Source of the DNA: RBC038 sp041390625
Lineage (GTDB): Bacteria; Chloroflexota; Dehalococcoidia; UBA2979
Length of the DNA stretch: 64,000 bases
Assembly: GCA_041390625.1 (NCBI GenBank)
Contig: JAWKPM010000002.1
Span: 62,001 to 126,000 of the forward strand
Direction of reading: 5' to 3'
The position numbers and the translations under genes are program-made. Below are positions 25,899 to 33,722 of the stretch, one piece after another. Each line of letters starts with the position of its first letter. The first letter of the stretch is position 1. A model generated the notes under the pieces. The model worked only from the letters and a program-made list of their open reading frames with translations. It was not told where the DNA came from and did no database searches.

Positions 25899-26288
25899 TT
25901 ACTCCAACCTCATCGTGGCAGTGTTGGTCAGGGTGACGGGGTTCGTCGGGAAGAACGCCTGGATGAGAGGCGTCACCAACTCGATGCGACCTTCGACGGT
26001 CACTTCGATCGGGTCGCCTGAGTCACCCTGCGCGTTGACGATCGTGACGTCGTAGTCGGCCGGGTTCATCCCGCCCATTGCCGCGTCAACTCGATCCAGG
26101 ATCTCGGACTCCGGCCGGTGGGTGGCACCCACTCGGGCGCCTTCGCGCGCACCGTTCGTCACGATGATCCAGGCGTAGAAGACCCGTCCGGCGTCGAGGA
26201 TGCCGAAGAGCAGCAGCAGGAGGATCGGCATGACCAGCGCCGTCTCGACGATCGCCTGTCCTCGGTCGCTGTGAATGAGCTTGCGCAT
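25899..26288 (-). CDS. tadE: TadE-like pseudopilin
   Basis: The 129-residue protein has the TadE N-terminus, DRGQAIVETALVMPILLLLL, near residue 8, with the type IV prepilin-like cleavage site and a hydrophobic helix. A beta-rich C-terminal domain follows. It is expected to be processed by the prepilin peptidase in the same operon. ATG 26288 is chosen over ATG 26345 because the family starts a few residues before the RGQ motif and GAGGTCGAG lies upstream. It follows flp after a strong hairpin. Confidence 0.9.
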   Translation of the reverse strand: MRKLIHSDRGQAIVETALVMPILLLLLFGILDAGRVFYAWIIVTNGAREGARVGATHRPESEILDRVDAAMGGMNPADYDVTIVNAQGDSGDPIEVTVEGRIELVTPLIQAFFPTNPVTLTNTATMRLE

Positions 26289-26314
26289 CTCGACCTCGCG
26301 TATGCGTTCGAGGC

Positions 26315-26346
26315 GGTGGGGGCCGCCGGTGTCGGCGACCCCCACC
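26315..26346 (-). promoter_or_regulatory. Strong hairpin between flp and tadE
   Basis: A 14-bp stem with a 4-base loop lies in the flp-tadE gap. On the minus (message) strand one pair is a U-G wobble; on the plus strand the same position is an A/C mismatch. The hairpin therefore fits function in the flp transcript, probably partial termination or 3' protection, giving more flp than downstream message. Confidence 0.65.
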
Positions 26347-26363
26347 AGCCGTCAGCTGCCGGC

Positions 26364-26549
26364 TTAGAGCTTGCCGGTGATCGACGTGAAGGTGTCGACG
26401 AGGGCGCTCTTCAGGCCGGTCAGGGACGCGACGAGCAGGACCGCGATCAGGGCGATGATCAGGCCGTACTCGACCAGGCCCTGGCCGCGCTCCTCGTCGG
26501 TGACACGAACGTAGAGCGAAGTCAGGAGCGCGTTGATGAAGGTGGTCAT
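26364..26549 (-). CDS. flp: Flp-type pilin (major pilin candidate)
   Basis: The 61-residue pilin has the Flp motif ERGQGLVEYGLIIALIAVLL at residues 20-39, with the conserved Glu and Tyr after the cleavage Gly. AAGGAGT lies 5 bases before ATG 26549. It is first in the Tad operon. A large hairpin (26315-26346) after the stop probably sets its abundance above that of the assembly proteins. Confidence 0.93.
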   Translation of the reverse strand: MTTFINALLTSLYVRVTDEERGQGLVEYGLIIALIAVLLVASLTGLKSALVDTFTSITGKL

Positions 26550-26898
26550 TCGGGTACTCCTTGGGTGATTCCTCTGGACGAACGATTGGAGGCGATTTCG
26601 GTGCCTCCGCGGTCGCGAGTCAGCGCGATTGCTGCTCCTTCCCGGCGCCCATGGCCGGTCCTCGTCGCCGCGAACGGCGCTCCCGGGACGTGCCGGCCTG
26701 CGTCTGACGCGCCTCGCAGCTCGCTCACGCGAACCTCAAAGCGCATCCCGATGTACGACCACCCGCTGTGGCGAGAGCGGTCTGAGCCCAATCATCGACA
26801 GCAAGACTTCAGTTCTTTAGGAGGGCCGCCGACGATCCCTCCACAGGCATGTGGCTCCACGACGGACCGTTGAGGTCCATCGTGAGCTGCCGGGCCGA
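26550..26898. other. Divergent promoter region of the two pilin units
   Basis: No supported gene is seen in these 349 bases. An 81-codon minus-strand frame (26546-26791) overlaps the flp ribosome site and has no recognisable domain. A hairpin (CACGA-c-GGACC, loop GTTGA, arms 26858-26868 and 26874-26884, one mismatch) directly precedes the riboswitch aptamer. No consensus -35/-10 pair is evident on either strand. Confidence 0.5.
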
Positions 26899-26984
26899 AG
26901 TCGAAACGGCAAACCCGTCGAAAGGCGGGGGCGCAAAGCTACGGGCCTACCCCGCTACGGCGGCACGGCGGCCGGGCTGCCGAA
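26899..26984 (+). ncRNA. Cyclic-di-GMP-I (GEMM) riboswitch aptamer
   Basis: The plus strand matches the GEMM-I consensus in order. ACGGCAAACC is followed by stem CCCGTC / GGCGGG closed by a GAAA tetraloop, then GGCGCAAAGC (consensus GGACGCAAAGC). GGGCCTAC opens the second stem and carries the tetraloop receptor, and the closing segment is GGCGGCCGGGCTGCC (consensus GGNAGCCGGGUUNCC). The outer stem CGGCA / TGCCG closes the fold. The first coding gene downstream is the Flp pilin at 27263, followed by an acidic protein gene. Both are therefore probably controlled by c-di-GMP. Confidence 0.88.
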
Positions 26985-27262
26985 TCTTCGGTGGCCGTTG
27001 CACCGACTCCCCCCGGACGGTGTGATGGCAATCTCTCGACTTCCACCGGCTCGCGCGGAGGTGTGATCGAGATGTCCCCCCACTCGAACCGCACACGTGC
27101 GTGCCACATCCGCTCAACGAGCGGCGACATCGCTCCCCGGCCACCCGGCGGCTTGTGGGAGCGATGTCGGGCCTCGAACCCGCTGTATGTCCCAGCGCGG
27201 CGAGACGTCGGGCAGTCGCGCCCCACCACGAAGCACGCCGCGGAACTCGGAAGGCTCGGAGC
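26985..27262 (+). other. Leader/expression platform between riboswitch and second pilin gene
   Basis: About 280 bases separate the aptamer from the pilin start. They contain GCACCG/CGGTGT arms just after the aptamer, a small hairpin CCGCTC-AAC-GAGCGG, and a perfect 13-bp inverted repeat (27125-27137 with 27157-27169, arm CGACATCGCTCCC). None has a T-tract. A 64-codon frame from ATG 27072, with GGAGG upstream and a TGA overlapping the pilin ATG, exists but codes for nothing recognisable and coincides with the hairpin. Confidence 0.5.
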
Positions 27263-27466
27263 ATGATCGAGCGATTCACGCAGTCCCTCCGCCGGGGCCC
27301 GGCACGCGCCACTCCACTTCGGATGCGCACCGAGGATGGACAGGGCCTGGTCGAGTACGCCCTCATCACCGGACTGGTGGCGGTGGCCGTGCTCGTCGTC
27401 GCATCGGTCGGCGGACTCGGAACGACCCTGGTGAACATGTACAACTCGTTCCCCGGCGTCTTCTAG
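27263..27466 (+). CDS. Second Flp-type pilin, downstream of the c-di-GMP riboswitch
   Basis: The 67-residue protein has the Flp motif EDGQGLVEYALITGLVAVAV at residues 24-43, with Glu and Tyr in place, a single hydrophobic helix and a short tail ending SFPGVF. The leader before the cleavage site is longer and more basic than in the operon Flp. GGAG lies close to ATG 27263. It is divergent from the Tad operon, whose machinery would process and export it. A c-di-GMP-I aptamer upstream suggests it is switched independently of the first pilin. Confidence 0.9.
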   Translation: MIERFTQSLRRGPARATPLRMRTEDGQGLVEYALITGLVAVAVLVVASVGGLGTTLVNMYNSFPGVF

Positions 27467-27467
27467 G

Positions 27468-27504
27468 CTCCCCGGCTCTTCGCCGCATACCGGGAGGTAG
27501 GGGA
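27468..27504 (+). promoter_or_regulatory. Intercistronic hairpin covering the next gene's ribosome site
   Basis: CTCCCCGG (468-475) can pair with CCGGGAG (490-496), one bulged C, placing the GGGAGGT ribosome site of the gene at 27504 in the 3' arm. Confidence 0.45.
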
Positions 27505-28604
27505 TGAACGAACGCATCTGGGAGGGGCTCATCCAGGTCCTGCGCAAGGACGAAGCCCCCCTCACGGCAACCGCACGCCTCTGGCGTCGAGACGACTTCT
27601 TCGGCACCGACTGGGGCGGGCAGCTCGAGCTGCCGATCGCCCTGCGTCGTGCGCTTCCTCCCGGCGAGTACACCATCGTGCTGGCGCCTGGTCGCGAGGC
27701 CGTCGCGTTCGTCGGCCTCGGCCCCTCGAACGCCGCCTCGACCTTCCCCACCGTTACCGGCACCAGCGCTCCGCCCTTCGGCGCCGCGCCGGCCGAGGTC
27801 TCCGTCGAGGAGCCCGAGGACGCCGAGGACGAGACGCCCATCGCCGAGCTCGTCGCCGAGGCTGAGGAGGACGGCGCCGAGGAGTCCCTCGACGCTGCCG
27901 AGACGAACGAGGCGGCTGACGAGCTCGAAGCCGACGACGAGGCCGATGCGGCCGAGTCTGACGACGAAGAGCCTGAGGATGTGGAGGAGGAGGCCGCGCC
28001 CGCCCCGAAAGCTCGCGCTGCCTCCCGCTCCAATGCCCGCAAGCGGCCTGCCCGCGCTGCCGCATCGAGGGCGGCACCGAAGGCCGCTCAGCCGCCCCCG
28101 AAGGCCGAAGCGCCGCAGGCTGCGGCGCCCATCGAGGAATCACCCGCCGAGCCCGTGAAGGAGCCCACCGTGGCCGAAGCCGCCCCCACCACTCCCGCCG
28201 TCGAAGCCATCACCCCGCTGCCCTTCGTGGCGCCGGGCGTGAGCATGAACGGCCACTCCGCCGAGGGCATCGCCCGCACCGAGCGGCTGGCGCGAGCCTT
28301 CCTGGCCGCCGTCGACACCCGCCAGCGCATGCAGGCCGTCAACGCCACCGGGGTCGAGGGGCACCTCTTCGCCTCGGCACGGACGCTCGTCGAGGAGCTC
28401 GCGGGTTTCATCGAGTCTCGCCTGCGCGGTTCCAACGAGTCCGTGCCGTGGCTCGGCCAGCGCCTGGCTGCCGTGGAGTGGTTCGGCGCGACCATCGCCT
28501 CGATGCCTGACCGCCCGGACCTCGTCGAGGTCGGCCAGAGCCTCACCCGCCTCGCCGGCGTGGTGCACACGACGGTGAGCGAACCGCAGGCCGTCGCCGC
28601 CTAG
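27504..28604 (+). CDS. Unknown protein with acidic linker, downstream of riboswitch-controlled pilin
   Basis: I do not recognise this 366-residue protein. It has a compact N-terminal region (residues 1-85; starts MNERIWEGLIQVLRKDEAP, aromatic and basic). A long Glu/Asp/Ala-rich stretch (about 90-165), a basic Ala/Arg/Pro stretch (about 165-200) and a helical C-terminal domain (about 250-360; RTERLARAFLAAVDTRQRMQ) follow. There is no signal peptide or membrane helix, so it is cytoplasmic. GGGAGGT precedes ATG. It shares the riboswitch leader with the second pilin and ends at a strong terminator, so the two form a c-di-GMP-controlled unit. A regulatory or scaffolding role for the pilus is a guess. 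Confidence 0.75.
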   Translation: MNERIWEGLIQVLRKDEAPLTATARLWRRDDFFGTDWGGQLELPIALRRALPPGEYTIVLAPGREAVAFVGLGPSNAASTFPTVTGTSAPPFGAAPAEVSVEEPEDAEDETPIAELVAEAEEDGAEESLDAAETNEAADELEADDEADAAESDDEEPEDVEEEAAPAPKARAASRSNARKRPARAAASRAAPKAAQPPPKAEAPQAAAPIEESPAEPVKEPTVAEAAPTTPAVEAITPLPFVAPGVSMNGHSAEGIARTERLARAFLAAVDTRQRMQAVNATGVEGHLFASARTLVEELAGFIESRLRGSNESVPWLGQRLAAVEWFGATIASMPDRPDLVEVGQSLTRLAGVVHTTVSEPQAVAA

Positions 28605-28626
28605 CCCCGGGCCCAGGTTCAAGCAC

Positions 28627-28660
28627 AGAACGGCCGCGCACCGCGCGGCCGTTCTCGTTG
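28627..28660 (+). terminator. Terminator of the riboswitch-pilin unit
   Basis: A perfect 13-bp stem (AGAACGGCCGCGC and its complement) with loop ACC is followed by CGTTG, 22 bases after the stop codon. It lies between convergent genes and could serve both. Confidence 0.8.
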
Positions 28661-28774
28661 TGCCGTCGATCGCCGCTGAGGTTCGGGAGCCCCGTCGGAT
28701 GGATCACATCGAGGAGTGGCGGCGCTCGAGGAGCGGCGACGAGGACGCTGCAACTCTGAGCGGTGAAGGGGGGG

Positions 28775-30472
28775 CTAGGCCGCCTGCCGCAGACCCGTCT
28801 GGAGCATCGTTGCCGACTGCCCGCCGCCGAAGGCGTCGCCGGCCGCCAGACTGCAGCCGAGTTCCTTGACCAAGGCGACTTCATCCGCCGTCTCGGCGCC
28901 GGTCGCGAGGACGGGGAAGCCCGCCGCTCGAGCTGTTCGCACCGCGTCCTCGACGAAGGAGCGGGCCTTCGCGTCGCGCAGGCACTGGAAGAAGTCCACC
29001 GTGATGGTCGCCACGCCCAGGCGGCGCAGAGCTGCCTCATCGAGCGTGCCGTAACCGGTCAGGGTCGTGCGCACACCGATGCGTCGCAGCCGCTCGAGGG
29101 CGGTCGCGACCCGCTCGATGTCCGCGCCGACCCAGCGTTCATCGACTGCCAGGTCGATGCCCTCGGCCGGCGCTCCGACGTACGTGATCGCGGTCTGGAC
29201 GTACACCTCGATCTCGGGGTCGAAGAGGTGCTCCGAGAGCAACGGCACAATGGCGCGGTACTCGGGGTATCGATCGCGAGCCTGTGCGACCAGCCCGCAG
29301 GCGTCGGCCAGCGTCGTGCGGAGCAGAGTCCGCCGTACGTTGCCGAACTCGGGGCGCTGCATTGCCGCCAGTACGCGCTGCTCGCGAAGGAGACCCTCCG
29401 AGGGGTGGTCCCACGCCACGGAGCTCAGCGTGCCGGCGACGTCGCCCGTCTCGGCGTTGACCACGGGGCGGAATTCGATGCGCAACTCGCGCTGCTCGAG
29501 GGCCGCCAGCATGCGCGATTCGGTCGGCGGCCACGTCTCGGCCGGCACAGCGCCGGCGGCCGCGCGCGAGGGCTCGGACTCGGCCCGACGGTTCGTGCTC
29601 CGCATGCGCTGTCGTGCGCGAACGCCGGCCGGGCTGCGCCAGCCGCGCTGGACGAGCCACGCGTCGAGGCGCTTCCGCACCTCGCCCATCTGCTCGCCCA
29701 GGACCTCGCCACCGGCGTCGAGCGCGCGCCCGGTTTGGGCCGCTACCACCGGGCGTGAGGCCTCCCAGGCCTGAGAGGCGTGCTGCGAGCCGCTGCCCAG
29801 GAGGCGTGCCAGCAGGCGGCTCACGGGGACGGCCACGAAGCGCTTCAGGCGCGATCCGACCCAGCGCACGCCGATCCATCCCCAGAGGGCTGCGAAGTAC
29901 GCCTCACGAGCCACCGAGCGCGCCATGCGCCACGCCGAGGCAGCGGCCGCTGGGACCGTCCCTCGAGCAGTATCGATCAGCCACACGAGGCCGAACGCCA
30001 GCGCTGCGAGGATCGCGAGACCCCCACCGACGACGATGAGTTCGCCGCCCGGTCGTGCCAGCATCGAGTCGTACCAGCCCCACGGGGGCGGGCGGGGGAT
30101 CACGAACGGCGGCGCCACGATCTCGGCGGGACCCCGGGTCGCGACGGCGGTGCCGAGCAGCTCGTCATCGACGGCCGGCCCGAAGGCCGCCGCATCGAGG
30201 CCGTCAGGCAGCGTCAGCGTCTGGCCGACCTCGAGGACCGTGTCAGCCTCGATGTCGTTGAGCGTGGCGAGATCGAACTCCGAGAGGCCGTATCGGGAGG
30301 CGATGAGCTCGAGCGTCTCGCCCGGCGCCACCACGTGTGTCGTTGATGCGACGGGTGCGGGAATCGGCGTGGCGGAGCGCACGATCGGCGGCGCAGGCGC
30401 TACCGGCGCACAGGCGAGCGCGAACGGAACGACGGCGAGCGCCAACAGGAAGGTGCGCGGGATGTGTCGCAT
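28775..30472 (-). CDS. LysM lipoprotein with membrane helix and degenerate EAL domain
   Basis: This 565-residue protein starts with a lipoprotein signal (FLLALAVVPFALAC, lipobox LAC near residue 20). A LysM domain (about 45-90; HVVAPGETLELIASRYGLSE), a Pro-rich linker, one membrane helix (about 142-165) and a basic helical segment lead to a C-terminal EAL-fold domain (about 330-565). The EAL signature is replaced by SSVAWDHP, the DDFGTG loop by LTGYGTL and KID by TVD, so catalysis is very unlikely. It may bind c-di-GMP or a protein instead. LysM would sit in the cell wall and the EAL domain in the cytoplasm. ATG 30472 is chosen over 30514 because the signal peptide starts there. Confidence 0.8.
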   Translation of the reverse strand: MRHIPRTFLLALAVVPFALACAPVAPAPPIVRSATPIPAPVASTTHVVAPGETLELIASRYGLSEFDLATLNDIEADTVLEVGQTLTLPDGLDAAAFGPAVDDELLGTAVATRGPAEIVAPPFVIPRPPPWGWYDSMLARPGGELIVVGGGLAILAALAFGLVWLIDTARGTVPAAAASAWRMARSVAREAYFAALWGWIGVRWVGSRLKRFVAVPVSRLLARLLGSGSQHASQAWEASRPVVAAQTGRALDAGGEVLGEQMGEVRKRLDAWLVQRGWRSPAGVRARQRMRSTNRRAESEPSRAAAGAVPAETWPPTESRMLAALEQRELRIEFRPVVNAETGDVAGTLSSVAWDHPSEGLLREQRVLAAMQRPEFGNVRRTLLRTTLADACGLVAQARDRYPEYRAIVPLLSEHLFDPEIEVYVQTAITYVGAPAEGIDLAVDERWVGADIERVATALERLRRIGVRTTLTGYGTLDEAALRRLGVATITVDFFQCLRDAKARSFVEDAVRTARAAGFPVLATGAETADEVALVKELGCSLAAGDAFGGGQSATMLQTGLRQAA

Positions 30473-30521
30473 AGTGATGTACGGATCATCGGTCGCGCGA
30501 ATAGGGAAATGCACTCGGGAT

Positions 30522-30546
30522 GAATCCGTAAACGGTCGTCGGATTC
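30522..30546. promoter_or_regulatory. Inverted repeat upstream of the LysM-EAL gene
   Basis: Perfect 7-bp arms GAATCCG and CGGATTC are separated by 11 bases, about 50 bases upstream of ATG 30472. It is a candidate operator or leader hairpin. Confidence 0.35.
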
Positions 30547-30586
30547 ACCTTTGATACGGCGTGTTCGCATCCGTCGAGGAACACAC

Positions 30587-30610
30587 GGGGGCGGCCGATC
30601 GGCCGCCCCC
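30587..30610 (-). terminator. Palindromic terminator after the MMPL gene
   Basis: A 24-base perfect palindrome folds into a 10-bp G/C stem with GATC loop, about 50 bases beyond the stop of the minus-strand MMPL gene. It is followed by GTGTGTTCC. A second palindrome, TTCAAGCTTGAA, lies next to it at 30614-30625. Confidence 0.65.
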
Positions 30611-30659
30611 ACCTTCAAGCTTGAATCCGGCCGTCGAGGCCCTCCCGAGACTCGAGGAA

Positions 30660-32879
30660 CTAATCCCCGTCTCCGGCGGCCGCGGCCATCGGTGCAGGTC
30701 CCCCCTCGACGCGGAGGTCCGGCAACCACCTCAGCCACGAGGGCAGGTACCAGTTCGCATCACCCAGCAGCGACATCGTTGCCGGCACCAGGATCGTTCG
30801 CACCACGGTTGCATCGAGGAAGACGGCGATCGCGAGGCCGAAGCCCAGCTGCTGGAACATCACCATCTGGCCCATCGCGAACCCACTGAACACCGCAATC
30901 ATGATCGCGGCGGCGCCTGTGATGATGTTCGCGGTCGTCCGCAGCCCGAACGCGACCGATGCCGTGTTGTCGTGCGTCTGGTCGTACCGCTCCCGAATCC
31001 GGCTCAGCAGGAAGACGTGGTAGTCCATCGAGAGGCCGAACAGGATCGTGAACAGGAAGAGCGGGATCCACGCCTCGATCGTGTCCACCGTCTGGAATCC
31101 GAGGAGGTCCGCTCCCACGCCGTCCTGGAACACGAGCACGAGCAGTCCGTAGGCGGCTCCCACGGACAGCAGGTTCATGATGATCGCCTTGATCGGCACC
31201 ACGATGCTGCGGAACACGAGCAGCAACAGCACGAAGCTGAAGCTCAGGACGAAGACGAATACCCACGGCGTGAACTGATCGACCATCGAGAAGAAGTCGG
31301 CGTTTCCGCCCGGGATGCCGCCCACGAGGACGTTCGCGCTCACCCCATTGAAGGCGGCCGGGACGACCGAGTCTCGCAGCCGATCGACCGTGGCTCGCTC
31401 CTCGGGGCTCGCGAACTCTGCGGTGAGCGGCGCGAGGATCAGCGTCGTGTTCGCGTTCTGCGCGTTCTCCGGCGGGATGAACGGCGTACCGAAATCGGGA
31501 TCGGCCTCGAGTGAGGCCATCAGGTCCTGAATGGCGCCCTGCACCTCCGGCGATGACGTGTCTCCGTCGACGACGATCTCGACCGGGGCGGCCTCACCGG
31601 CGGCGAACTCGGTGGCGACCACCTCGTAGGCGTGCCGCGCCATGGTGTCCTCGGGGAGCGTCGAAGGGCCGGCGAACCCGAGGTTGATGTTGAAGTAGAA
31701 CAGGCTCAGGAAGAGCAGCAGGCCGGCCGCGAGCACGACGCTCACGACGGCGTTGCCCATGACGAAGTGTGCAGCGCCCGCCCAGAAGCCGCGGTCCTCG
31801 ATGCCGTGACCGCCTCGGTTGAGACCGGGAATCGAGAGCAGGTTCACCCGGTCGCCGAAGGCGGACAGCAGCGCCGGCTGCAGCGTGAGCGAGGCCAGCA
31901 CCGCCACGCCGGCGACGAGGATGGCGCCCGTCGCGAGGCTGCGGAAGATCGCCTGCGGCACCAGGAACATGCCCAGCAGCGCGATGATCACCGTCAACCC
32001 GGAGAACACGACCGCGCGCGTGGCGGTGTCCCCCGCGTGCGCGATGGCATCGATCGTCTCGAGGCCCTTCGCACGCTCCTCGCGGAAGCGTTCCACGATG
32101 AACAGCGAGTAGTCGATGCCGAGTGCCAGTCCAATCGTGGTGATGAAGTTCGTCACGAAGAAGGACAGCGGCCAGATCTGACCGATCACGGCCGACAGTC
32201 CGAGCGCGATGACGATCGAGAACGCCGCCACCAGCATCGGCACGAAGGCGGCCACGACGGCCCCGAACACGAGGATCAGCACGACGAGGGCGATCGGCAG
32301 CACGCGCGTCTCGGCCTGGAGGTCCTCCTCGGCGAGCGTCGCGAACGTCTCGTTCAACGAGCCGAAGCCGCTCGTCAGCACCTCGAAGTCGCCCGGTGTC
32401 TCCTCGTTGAGCTGCTCAATGCGCTCGACGTATGGCTTCGAGACGTCGGCGGAGTCCTGCAGCACGCCATTGAGGCGCACCTGGAAGATCGCGGTGTGCA
32501 GGTCCTGCGAGGGGATCGCGGTTGCCCCCGGCTGGTCGAGGCTCAGCGCGACAACGACGTCGCTTCCGAGGTCACGAACGCCGTTCGCGACACGCTCGAT
32601 CTCAGCCTGGAACGCCGGGTCCTGCACGGTCAGCTCGGACGAGCGGACGATCACGACCTCTTCGAGCGGTGCTTCCTGGCGCAGGCCGCGGGCCACCAGC
32701 AACTCGGCGGCGCGCTGCGACTCAGGGTCGTTCGTCTGCCGCTGGTCGTTGTTCAGCACGTCGGCGATACCCGAGGACAGCACGCCCCCGATGACCAGCG
32801 CGACGACCCAGATCCCGATCACCAACCACTTGCGGCGCGCGCTGGCTCGCGCGATGCCCGCTGTCGAAAACGCTGCCAC
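30660..32879 (-). CDS. MMPL-family RND transporter
   Basis: The 739-residue protein has the RND/MMPL plan: one N-terminal helix, a soluble loop (about residues 45-165), five to six helices with GLALGIDYSLFIVERFREER near 260, a second loop and six more helices with FGLSMDYHVFLLSRIRERY near 620. The two G-DY motifs mark proton relay positions. MMPL proteins export lipids or hydrophobic compounds. The GTG start has GAGGGGG upstream. The TetR gene lies 94 bases upstream on the same strand and probably controls it. Confidence 0.9.
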   Translation of the reverse strand: MAAFSTAGIARASARRKWLVIGIWVVALVIGGVLSSGIADVLNNDQRQTNDPESQRAAELLVARGLRQEAPLEEVVIVRSSELTVQDPAFQAEIERVANGVRDLGSDVVVALSLDQPGATAIPSQDLHTAIFQVRLNGVLQDSADVSKPYVERIEQLNEETPGDFEVLTSGFGSLNETFATLAEEDLQAETRVLPIALVVLILVFGAVVAAFVPMLVAAFSIVIALGLSAVIGQIWPLSFFVTNFITTIGLALGIDYSLFIVERFREERAKGLETIDAIAHAGDTATRAVVFSGLTVIIALLGMFLVPQAIFRSLATGAILVAGVAVLASLTLQPALLSAFGDRVNLLSIPGLNRGGHGIEDRGFWAGAAHFVMGNAVVSVVLAAGLLLFLSLFYFNINLGFAGPSTLPEDTMARHAYEVVATEFAAGEAAPVEIVVDGDTSSPEVQGAIQDLMASLEADPDFGTPFIPPENAQNANTTLILAPLTAEFASPEERATVDRLRDSVVPAAFNGVSANVLVGGIPGGNADFFSMVDQFTPWVFVFVLSFSFVLLLLVFRSIVVPIKAIIMNLLSVGAAYGLLVLVFQDGVGADLLGFQTVDTIEAWIPLFLFTILFGLSMDYHVFLLSRIRERYDQTHDNTASVAFGLRTTANIITGAAAIMIAVFSGFAMGQMVMFQQLGFGLAIAVFLDATVVRTILVPATMSLLGDANWYLPSWLRWLPDLRVEGGPAPMAAAAGDGD

Positions 32880-32973
32880 TCCGTTGCCCCCTCAATCGCA
32901 CAGAGACCCGTGCTCGTACCGAATCAGTGTTCGTCGCCGATCTGCGCCTCCCCTGTCTCCGCGCTCCCGAAGC

Positions 32974-33651
32974 TCACGCGCCGCCCGAGCTGGTCGCCTG
33001 GGCTCGTCGGCGCGTCCCGCCTCGTCCGGCCGACTGCCTCGCTCGCGAGACCTCACCGAGGAGGCTGAGCATCCGCGTCAGCACGTCGAGGACCGCGCCC
33101 GGCTCCACCGCGCCGTCTAGCTGTACCTGCATCACCTGCAGGCCGTGGTGCACGGCGACCAGCATCGAGGCCAGCGCCTCGGCGTCGACGTCGGACGGCA
33201 GTTGCTTCGCCGCCTGCGCCTCCTCGACGAGCGCGCGCATCATCACCAGCGCGTGCGGCATCGAGGCGCCGGGCGCCCCGGCGAGCTCGTCTCGATAGCC
33301 GCTCAACGCGCCCTCGAGGCTGATCGCCATCCGCTCACGTGCGTCCGGCTGGTCGAAGAGCGTCCATGCCGCGACGCCTGTCTGCACGATGCGCTCGAGC
33401 GGCGATGCATCCGAGCCGGCGACCTCGGCGAAGAGCGCCTGCTGTTCCGCTTCGCACTCCGCGAAGAGCGCGGCGACGAGGTCGTCCTTGCCGGGAAAGT
33501 AGCGGTACAGCGCACCCGCGGTGAGCCCCACCGCCGAGGCGATGTCCTGCATCGTGGCGCCGGACAGTCCCTTGCGCACGAACACGCCCAGCGCCGCGGC
33601 CAGGATCTCCTGGCGGCGCTCCTCGACGACCTGTTCGCGCAGCGTGCTCAC
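32974..33651 (-). CDS. TetR-family regulator of the MMPL transporter
   Basis: The 225-residue protein has a TetR HTH at about residues 14-60: EILAAALGVFVRKGLSGATM, then QDIASAVGLTAGALYRYFPG. A variable ligand domain and an Arg-rich tail follow. The GTG 33651 start is supported by GGGAG upstream and by the usual short N-terminus; ATG 33756 would add an unusual 35 residues. It heads an operon with the MMPL gene. Two palindromes upstream (33723-33735 and 33758-33777) are likely sites for autorepression. Confidence 0.85.
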   Translation of the reverse strand: MSTLREQVVEERRQEILAAALGVFVRKGLSGATMQDIASAVGLTAGALYRYFPGKDDLVAALFAECEAEQQALFAEVAGSDASPLERIVQTGVAAWTLFDQPDARERMAISLEGALSGYRDELAGAPGASMPHALVMMRALVEEAQAAKQLPSDVDAEALASMLVAVHHGLQVMQVQLDGAVEPGAVLDVLTRMLSLLGEVSRARQSAGRGGTRRRAQATSSGGA

Positions 33652-33722
33652 CGCGTTCGGCTCCCGCCGGTGCTCTCGTTGTTCCGCTCTCAACGGAATG
33701 ACGATCGAGACACCCGAAATGT

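Noticed and set aside
26546..26791. 81-codon minus-strand frame upstream of flp
   Set aside because: It overlaps the flp ribosome site and has no domain or ribosome site of its own; the region is better read as promoter/leader.
27072..27266. 64-codon frame with GGAGG upstream and a stop overlapping the pilin ATG
   Set aside because: The product is low-complexity and basic, with no helix or family, and it covers the 13-bp inverted repeat; I keep it only as a remote leader-peptide possibility.
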